From Ixodes scapularis (taxonomy: Eukaryota > Arthropoda > Arachnida > Ixodida > Ixodidae), in NCBI RefSeq assembly GCF_016920785.2, contig NW_024609880.1, positions 53,014,121-53,078,120 on the forward strand: a stretch of 64,000 bases of DNA, given 5' to 3'. Below the pieces are notes generated by a model. The model saw nothing but the letters and a program-made list of their open reading frames with translations. It was not told where the DNA came from and did not search any database. Position numbers and translations under genes: made by a program. The first letter of the stretch is position 1. The number at the start of each line of letters is the position of its first letter. Shown one piece after another: positions 11,601-21,300 of the stretch.

Positions 11601-14600
11601 ATCCTGAAGATACCCACACCGACAACTGCCAAGTCTCTCCTGTCCTGGTTGCAGACTGCAAACTTTTACCGACGTTTTATCCCCGAGTTCTCCAAGGTTT
11701 CGGCTCCTCTCCAGACCATCATCAGGACTGGAACCTTTAAGTGGACCCCTGCTTGTGAATCTTCATTTCAAGCTCTCCGCCAAGCGCTTACCTCTGCTCC
11801 TGTTCTCGGGCATTTTGATCCTTCAGCGCCGACTACGGTGACCACGGATGCATCAGCTGTGGCACTTGGTGCTGTCCTTTCACAACTCCAGGATGGCAAC
11901 GAGGTGGTCATTGAGTATGCTAGCAGAGCTTTGTCAGCCACTGAGAAGAACTTGCACAGCAACATTTGGGAATGCTTGGCTGTTCATTGGGCTATCTCCC
12001 AGAAGTTCCGGCACTACCTCCTTAACCGGAAGTTTTGCTTACTGACTGATAATTGGTCAGTCGCCTGCCTGACGGCCAACTTCAAGCCGTCGCGTCGCTT
12101 CACGGGAATGCTTATGGACCTTGTGGAGTTTGATTTCACTGTGCAACACAAACCAGGCAAACAAAATGTTGTCGCAGACATGCTGTCACGTCTTGCCTGT
12201 GCCACTGTGGAGCCCATGGTGACCTTGTGCCAACTTCAGCAAGAAGACGAGGAGTGCCTTGCCCTACATCAGAGACTGCTGACCGACGATGAAGCAAGGC
12301 AGGACTTTGTCGTCATCGATGACATCCTGTACCGTCGCACGCATCCAAACGTGCACACAATTGTTGTGCCCCACAAGTTGCGTCAGTCTGTGCTTGAGCT
12401 GACTCACGATAACAGCGGCCACATGGATGCAAAGCGCACACTGAAGAAACTGCAGGACCGCTATTGGTGGCCACGAATGACTGCAACAGTGACCCAGTAC
12501 GTTGACGGATGTCAAACATGCCAGGTCAACAACCGCCCTACCACACGCAACGTTGGGAAAATGGGCTTCATGCCGACAACCGAAGTCCCCTTCAGCACTA
12601 TTGCACTGGACCACGTTACAATGCCTCTAAGCGATGGTGGCAAGTACATTCTGAACGTTATAGACTTTGCCACGCGTTTCATTGTGCCAGGTGCCGTCTC
12701 AACTACTTGCACCAAAGAAGTGATTCAGCACTTGTACACAGTCTTCTACCACTACGGTGTGCCTGATGACTGCCTGTCTGACCATGGCCGTGCCTTTGAG
12801 TCCTGCGAATTCACACGATTTTTGGTTCTTCATGGTATTCGACAACACTTCTCGGTAGCTTACCGTGCGGCAAGCAATGGGCTTGTCGAGAGAAGTAACG
12901 GAACGCTCATCTCGGTGCTGAGAAAGATGTGCAACGCAGAGCCATCACGTTGGGAAGAGAAACTAAGCGCCGCAGCCTTCGCTGTGAACACAGCCGTCAA
13001 TGCAACTTTACAGTTTTCCCCTTTTGAGTTGCTGCACGGATATGTGCCCAAACTGCCCATGGAGAAGTTCCGACGCCTTGGAACCACCACCCTAGAAGCA
13101 AGACTTCTAGACCTTTCAGAACGCCGCAGTGAAGCGCAACAGAATTCTGAGCAAGCTCAGCAACGACGGAAACGTCGCTATGACGAGAGCCATCGCCATG
13201 TCACCTTTACACCAGGCCAGCATGTATGGCTTCGACGTCAAGAACCAATCACAGATGGCACTACAAAACTTGCTCCAACCTACAAGGGACCTTATCAAAT
13301 CATCGCACAGAAGACTCCAGTCACCTATGAGATTCGCCGTATAACTAATCCAGCCGACAATTCATCAAGAGACGAGAGAGTTGCGCACTCCAGCCAGCTC
13401 AAAGTATTCCGTCCTCCATACGTTGACCCTACCCTCCTTGCCCATCTGCGACCCGCACCGACAGCCTGTGCCGAACCAGACCCTGTGACAACCGGACCAA
13501 CAGCCAGTGCCGAAGCAGAACCCTTAACAACCGGACCAACGCCTAGTGTCAACACAGAACTTGCAACCCCCGGTCCAAGCTCGAGGACCCAACGAGTGCG
13601 GCGCCTGCCCAACTACTTGACAGATTACGACCTTTCTGAATGAAAGCTTCGGGACCAAAGGGCCTTGGTCCTATTAAGAGGGAGTCGGATGTGAGCAGGC
13701 TCATTACTAGCGCCACCTGCCGACATCTTGTTGTTCACAAAGCCAAGCCTGGCCCAACCAGGGAACTCTAGACGACGCTCCCGCTATGCGATGTTCCCGC
13801 CATAACCGCCGTATGAATTTGCCATCGTTATTAAACCCTTTAAGTAACGTTTAACTCTGCCTCTGTCATCCGTACCCTCACAGAGTAAAACCTGATATTA
13901 CCCCATTTTTGTCCCCCGATTCGGTTTTATAAAAATCAAGTAAAACCCAATTTTCTTCGAAAACCAGCTTTGACATCAGCTGTATTTACGGAAAATAGAA
14001 ACGATTCTGGATCTCTGAAATGTATTTCCTCGGTCACTCGTTTGAATGTCAAGATCTTCTTCGACTCACGTAACCTTGGCATAGATTCGCTTCAGTTAAT
14101 GGGCGAGAAGGTGAAAAGATTATGTGCTCTCGAGAATCATTCCTACCATAGACTTTGTCGACGCTAGGACCAAATAAAACCCAAATTCCAGACTGGTTTG
14201 TGGAAGAAAAAAAACCGGATTTCTTCCCGATTGTGGGCCTGGAAAATAGCAAACGATTTTTGACTCCTTATTTTTGAACAATATAAAACCCGAAAACGAA
14301 GAACCCTATTCATATAGTTACATTAAAATTAACTGAGCTTAGAAGTGGAGGGTTGGAAACAACCTTCACAAGTTCAGCTGAATTTTTGTTTTAGTCACAT
14401 GTCAGCCTCAGAAGTTCAGCTGTCAAAGTCACCTTCACAAGTTCAGCTGAATTTTCGTGCACGGTAGTGAAAAGCCTGGAAAAAGTATTCAATATCAGAT
14501 TAGAAAATATTTAGTCAAAATCGCTATATTCGCTTCAAACTCGCAAAATCCACCATTCGCACGTGTCTAAGAAACAGTCATCACAGTGCATGCTCACCAA

Positions 14601-15325
14601 AGCCTTTGCGTTGGTTGTCACTCTGGCTCATGGGCAAACCGTTTCTTTGGCAGATCTGGCAGTGCGGAGGTTCCGTCGAGGTGGTGCCGTGCTCCCACGT
14701 GGGTCACCTGTTCCGCCGTACGTCGCCTTACACATTTCCGAACCCCGGAGGTGTCGGAAGCGTCCTTTTCTCAAATCTGGCACGAGTCGCCGCCGTCTGG
14801 ATGGACGAGTGGGCTGCATTCTACTTCAACATGAACCGTGGTGAGAAAGTCATTGAAAAGCGTTCCGACAGGAAGCAGCGTCCTATATAGACCCCTTTCA
14901 AAAAGTTTGACAACAGTGAAATAAAAAGCTCGATCCGGCTGGATACACTGGGCAGAAGACGCCATCTTGATGGATGCTCCCGGTTCGTTTATGTCGCCCC
15001 GGTACGAGCTTCGTAGTGTGGTAACGAGGTCGTGAGTTGAATACGACTGCTGTTTCTTTATCACGCGCTAATCAATTCTTTATTTGTATGCTCTGACTAA
15101 GAACAAAAGACCGAGCGGTACCATTATTATTAAAAGTGAGAGTGGATCAGTTCCTTGTACGTTTTTTGTGTGTTTCGGTGATGCGGTCGCAGTCACCTTG
15201 TTAAGAAAGATAAGTGTGTGTTCGTGGCCATGCGAGTTGAAAGGCTTGCGGTTGCATCATCCTGTTATTCTGGAGTTTATTCGTGATCAGTCGCAAGCTT
15301 ATGTAACACGCATCGCACAGTTATT

Positions 15326-15359
<34 letters not shown>

Positions 15360-18300
15360 GGGGGGGGGGGGGGGGAGTTATATATAAAATTTAAAAGCGC
15401 TAACAAAGACGGAGACATAAAAGGAAGGCGAGCCGCGAACAGGACGAGCGCTTACTCTCAACTGAACATTTATTTAAAAACAGCTAAAGCAAACAACCTC
15501 CGATAAAAATACACTGAATCGCGGGTCCCTATCATTTCGTCGAAACTCGTTTCGTGGAATTACGTTTCGTGGACAACTTTTCGTGGACAACTTTTCGTGG
15601 ACACACGTTTCGTCGACAGTGTTACGTTTCGTCGACAATCGTTTCGTCGACAGCACCACCGTAAAACGTTTCGTCGACAAACTTTTTTTTTTTTTTTTTT
15701 TTTTTTGCGGTTCCGAAAGGAATGCCGTAAACTTAAGGGAAATGCGCTTGTAACGGATGAAAAAGACGATGCCTAGCGCAGTTGCTCTCCAAGGAGAGCA
15801 ACTGCGCTATCCTTTCGCTGTCATCCGTGTCAGATGGAGAAGCAAGAGCGCACAGGACTTCGCGCGCGGCCTATTCGGATATTTGCAAGTTCCGATGCCC
15901 GTTTATGGAACCGAAAGTTACTGGAAGAAGAAAAGCCTTTTATTGCAACGTTACAACCCTAATATTTCAATTGAAGTTAAGCATGTTCATTACCCTCAAT
16001 TATTCAAAAGGAAAAGTGATGCAGTGTTTTACTGGCTACTGCGGCTTATACGCGAAAAAACTGTTTAGTCGCACTCGTTTCATCGTCATTTATCCTTAAG
16101 GGCCGATTAAAAAGGACATTACACAACAAGGGGGCTGTAAACAATGTCACATAAAATTAAATAAAAAAAGCACGAGAACCAATAACACTCGCACTACCGG
16201 GAGCACGCTGCCCGCGAGTAAACCTAAAAAAAAAAAAGACATTGCAATGCAATAAATAAATAAATAAACACGAGAATTGGTAAGAGATAAATAAAACAGC
16301 ACTGAAAGTTTAGTCGTATTACACAAAGTAAACCATAGTTGATATCGAATGTGCATCTTAAAGGGTAACTGCAAAGAAAAAAAAGTTTTTTTTTAAATAG
16401 CCTAATTGGGACAAGCATGTCAAAAAACAATTTTTCCGCGAGAAAAAACATTTTTTACAGCAATATTTATTGCGTGAGACTCATTTTAGTTTGCGGCTAT
16501 TTCGTCCGTTTTAAATCGCGCGCCACGAAGTTGTGATTATGTGACGTCAATCCCAAAAGGTTCTCATTGGCTAGGAGTTCGATTGACAGCTTAGATCTTG
16601 GTTGTTAAACCTTTGTTATATGTTGCAATTTCCTTTTGAGCGGCATATTTTTACGTTTAAAGAATAACCCATGTGATGAGAGTTATTATTCTTTACAAAA
16701 GGTTTACAAGACGGGCACTTCCGTTTGGATTCATACAAACAAAAGCGCTTCGCCATTCTCTCATGGCCGCCGAAGTCTCTGCTCCCGCCTGTCTCGCCGG
16801 TCTCGCCTACCTCGACTAATCGTTTCACCGAAGTGATCAGTGTTTCGTCGTTTCGTGCTGACCCAGGTGCTTGAGTGAGACTTCTTGAAGTGAAGTAGTG
16901 TGTGTTTAGCATCTGTCGCAGGTGTTAGTGAAAGGAAGCGACGCGGGGTTTTGGCTTTCATAGCGCGGTTCTTTCGTTTTCCTCTTTGCTTGCGTAGCGT
17001 GTTTTTTTTTTTTTTTTGTTGGTTGTTTGTTTGCGCGTGCAAATGCTGACTTTTCGGAGATGTCAGATGTTTGATCCCGACAGTGAGCCTTCCAGCAGCC
17101 ATGTCGCCCCGAAAGGAATGCTATTTGGCTGGAGGCAATCGGGCGTTCGCGTAGCGACCAACGTGTCAAGTTACGTTCTCGTCATATCGCTCTGGAGGCC
17201 GTCGAGATTCGCCCCGTGTGCACCTAACGTCCGCGACTAGACAGAAAATAAAAAAGCACTATGTCCACTACGTAAAAATGGTCTCAGTTCATGCATCTGT
17301 AGGCAGGTACGAAATCGTGCCCAAATTTATTCACACCGCACGATGTAACACGTCGCTGTACAAACGCAGTCCAACACAAAGCATAAAAACGGCAGATTTA
17401 GGACAACAATTCGGAGTCTATTGTTCAATTAAAACGACGTAATTTTGTTGAAAACGCCCGCAGCTTTTTACTCACGGTATGCGTCGGGAAACTTCCACAT
17501 TTTGGAACAGAACGAGGCAGATTTACTTTTAAAAACGCTCCCAGCGTCCTCCCGGACCAGTTTGACTGGATCAGCTGACGACGACGGGACTTAACTGGTT
17601 GAACGTCAACCCCACAACAACCAATTTGCGCTCCGTGTTAGCACCGCATTACACACACCACGAACGTTTCAGCTCTGTCGCATCGCCGTGTTGCACCAAA
17701 CAGAACGAGATCGCCGAAACCAACGCAGCGCTGTCGTGAACCTTGGCTTGTGGTTGCGCACTGGTGGATTCTGTGACTCCCTTCGCTTTCAAAGCGCGCA
17801 CGACGATTACGAACGATACTTTTCGTCTTCCGGGAACATCACAGGGGCACTTCTCCGGTCACGTCTTCGCTACATGTGCTCGCAAACCCGCGTCAAACCA
17901 AAACAATACGACAATACCGCGGTACCGCTGGTACCGCGGCCTGGCGTAGTTGCCAGATCTTGCCGGAAGTCGAGACGCTGCGTCGTTCAACTCCGCAACG
18001 CAAGGAGAGTGAGGGGCGGGGCGTACTCCTCTTCCGCGGGGGTCGAAAGAGCGGGAGTTTCAAATGTGGAGAGGTTCTCACTCTACTAAATTACGTCCTG
18101 TGGCGTAAATATTGATTAAAAAAATCATTTTTTTCGCGGAACATTTGTTTTGTGACATGCTTGTCCCAATTAGGCTGCTTAAAAAAAAACTTTTTTTTCT
18201 TTGCAGTTACCCTTTAATGTCTCGAGCAGCCGCCACATGCAAGGCCTTGGAGGTGGTAGTACCACTAGACGAAATCTGTCGGCAGCAGCCGACTGGTCCT

Positions 18301-21300
18301 CACACGCGACATTGAATTGTTCTTTTATCGATGCCAGCAGACAGATACCCGGGGCAAGTTCGTAGCTCTTTTCATAAAAGAGCGGCTTCCAAATCTAATG
18401 TTCTTTGGTCACATATTGGTTTATCTGCATGCAATATTTCAGTACAGGCAGAACATATGCAGAACTATTGTGTTATTCATTATCCAGAAGCTAAATATGC
18501 TAAAACTAAAAATCGTATGCGGTCTGGTAAGTACAGTACGTTGAATACCCAGTGTTTGGAGGAGAAAACAACCGTGTTTTATCACCGTAAAAGTAAACAA
18601 CGCGTAGGAAAATGCTCAGTCTCCTTCAAAGTTTATTGCTAGCGGCTAAGACCAGATGCCAATTAGCTTGAAAACTGATTTTATGCACAAAAGGTAAGGG
18701 CGCAAACGAGCTGGAGGTGGTTAAACATTTCGACAAAAACCCCGAGACTGGGACAAAAAGGGGGGACAAAAAGGGACGGACAACTTTGTGTTTGTCCGTC
18801 CCTTTTTGTCCCAGTCTCGGGGTTTTTGTCGAAATGATTTTATGCCATTTTCAACGGTAGGAAGGCTGTGTGCACCGCAAACGGGCCTCGTTTATTCTTT
18901 CAAATTTTCTTTAAGAGCTTCAGTGTTTTGACGTGTGGACTATCTATGCTATGTTCAGGTGGCTCTTGAGGATTCTGCCAAAAGACGCGACGCGCGGAAA
19001 GCTACGCTTGCTCTGGAAATGACCCAGCCACTTTTTCAAAACAGTCGGAGTGCCGGCGGCCAGCCCGCGAAGGGTTGCATTCGATGACGTACAGATACCT
19101 CGATCACGTATGCTGCCGAAAGCGTAGCCCTCAAGAGCAGCGCAGATGGTTGAATGTTTTAAAATCTAATTTGAGAAAGGGCACTGGTCGATAACAAAAC
19201 TTCCCGGCTTTGACAACACTTCCCCAAAGGATCGGGCAAAGACACGAGCGAAACCATTCAAATCGAAAGTTCCAAAATCAGTGCAATCGGCGACCCCCCC
19301 CCCCCCCCCCCCCCCTCCCCTAAAAAAAAAAAAAAAAAAATGCGATAGTTTAAGTTGGTGAGGGAAGATGGCTGCGCACTGGTTCGCCATACTTGGCCCC
19401 ACTGATCTCTATCTTGGCCCAGTCGGCCATCTTTCATCCATCCATCCATCCAACACAAGGCCGAGCGCCGCGCAGGCGCAGAAGTCGCGAGAAGGCGCAG
19501 CTGGCGGAGCTGGCGGAGCCAGGAGCTGGCAGAGGGAGGTGTCGACTGAACGTCGCAACATCTGTCGATGAAACGAGCGGGTGCTCGTTTCCACGAAACG
19601 ATCTGTCGATGAAACATCGCAGTGTCGACGAAACGATTTGTCCATGAAACGTCGTTCGACGAACTGATTGCCACCGCTGAATCGCTCAGTGGCGTCACTC
19701 ATCACCACGCGTCAATAAAATCACTCTTTTGATGCAGAAAAATTGACGGCTGGCTCACGCAGCCTTCAGTGCCCTCTTTCTCTATAGCATGCGGTTCAAG
19801 CACTTCCCTCGCAGCTGTTCACGAGCCCTCCCCACGATCATGGTATTTTGAAAGTTGGGCTGGCACAGACAGTCTCTGCAATGAAGAGGCAAGTGCACTC
19901 CAGTTGTTGAATCAACAACTGGAGGGTAAAGGGCAGTACATCCACACCGGAAGTGAGGTAGTGCGTGGATGGAGCCTTATCTCCTCCCGACTTGTCTACA
20001 TCCCCGCGCGTAGGATGTAGACACTCTTCCGAGAAATTTTTGACGTGTTTCTACTGTAAGCGAAAAGACAGCGAGTGTGCAGGCGAGCTGGTGATAGTTA
20101 ATCCTGTCTCATAACACCCGAGACTGTGGTGGAAGAAATTGGAAATTTTTTAGTAGAAGGAACCTTTCCCTTTCTGTTTCTATTCCTTCTACTAAAAAGT
20201 TTCCAATTTCTTCCACCCTTTGCGTTGCGCCGCCAGCAGTTCGGCTGGCTCCTTAGCAACGATGACACCGTTGCTATGGAGCCATATGACGCGTCGCAGC
20301 CAATGGGAATTTATGTGCCGTTTTCCGGCTTCACTCCATGGGACAGTAAATGCTTTCGCATTAATAGATAACTTTTGGAGCCCACAGAAAACTCCCGGAA
20401 GAGCGCAAGCACCACGTGACTATAGCGGCCAGTCACGTGACTTTAGCGGCCACTTTTCCGCGGGCTCCCGCGGGCGCCAACTACAAATTCATTTCGCGCA
20501 ATTTTTTTCCTTGTAAATTCGTTTTATGACATTTTTTTCTCAATCGAGTCTGTTTATTTCCTTTGCCTAGGAAATAAAGTGCGATCGTTGAGAATCATTC
20601 AGGAGATATTAAATTGTGGTTTTGAGTGCAGAAAAACCTTTATTTTTATCAATTTCCCCGTTACATTAAGCAAAGAAACTGGGGTGCATAGGTCATGTAG
20701 CGTCACTTTTCCCGCTATATTTAGCGGGGAAACTGAATTGGCATATGTTACTTGACATAAGGTCACGTGACGTCAATTTCCCCGTCAAATTTAGAGGGAA
20801 ACTCAATCGGCGTTTAGGTCGCGTGACATCACGTCACGTGACGTAAATTCTTCAGCCTAATTTAGCGGGGGAACTAGAGCATTGTATAGTCTCTTAACGT
20901 CAAATCACGCGGACAACCGGAAAAAATAATTGGGATTGGGGCTAGTTCCGTTAAGAGGCATTTCACACTTTAATAGCGCTTAAAAACATTACTTTGAAGG
21001 AGGGGCAGTCAAAGATATTTTGGAGTTTGAGGAACATCTGAGGGTACTTGGAGGAACCCAGTCTGAGAACCCATGCTGTAACCTGGCCTCAAGGGCTCCT
21101 TGAGCTCCCAAATGTCCTTGGTCGTTCCTTCCCCAAAAGTACAGTGGTCTTCGAGCTTAACATTAATGTGACCAGATCAGTCGTTGATGCATAGTTAGAT
21201 ACCCTATGTAACCAACAAGCTCTATCATGTGCATTACTGTTAACACAGTCTGTACTCTTTTTTGTCGCTTTATTGCATCAATGCCAAGAACGCGAAAAAT

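Larger units (their letters stand above)
8663..13882 (+). mobile_element. Intact Ty3/gypsy LTR retrotransposon, very recent insertion
   Basis: The two 193-bp LTRs (8663-8855 and 13690-13882; TGTGAGC...CCTCACA) appear identical by eye. They are flanked by the 4-bp target duplication GAGT (8659-8662, 13883-13886). The primer-binding site begins TTTGGCGCAGTCGACATG just after the 5' LTR. A purine-rich tract (agagggagtcgga) precedes the 3' LTR. One uninterrupted gag-pol frame fills the interior. Identical LTRs and an open frame indicate a young, possibly active copy. It lies in the sense direction within a GALNT intron. Confidence 0.96.
8644..14306. mobile_element. TA-flanked MITE (GGGTTCTTCGTTTT ends) split by the gypsy element
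   Basis: The left end GGGTTCTTCGTTTTTGAG at 8644 and the right end AAAACGAAGAACCC ending at 14306 are inverted repeats flanked by TA. Without the gypsy element it is about 440 bp. The gypsy target duplication GAGT lies within its left end. Confidence 0.75.
7856..14563. mobile_element. Composite repeat with GTGC(A/G)AATATTC ends, interrupted by nested elements
   Basis: The left end (gtgcaaatattcgaa) and right end (attcgcac, near 14563) match the ends of the uninterrupted relative at 46161-47114. The two copies also share internal blocks, including the CTTCACAAGTTCAGCTG-like segment near 14370-14460 and the hairpin near the left end. Inside this copy sit the hairpins at 7967-8534 and the MITE plus gypsy at 8644-14306. 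Confidence 0.65.

Noticed and set aside
15536..15680. CRISPR-like array of spaced repeats
   Set aside because: Eukaryotic context, repeat units of about 10-13 bp with irregular spacers, and no cas genes.
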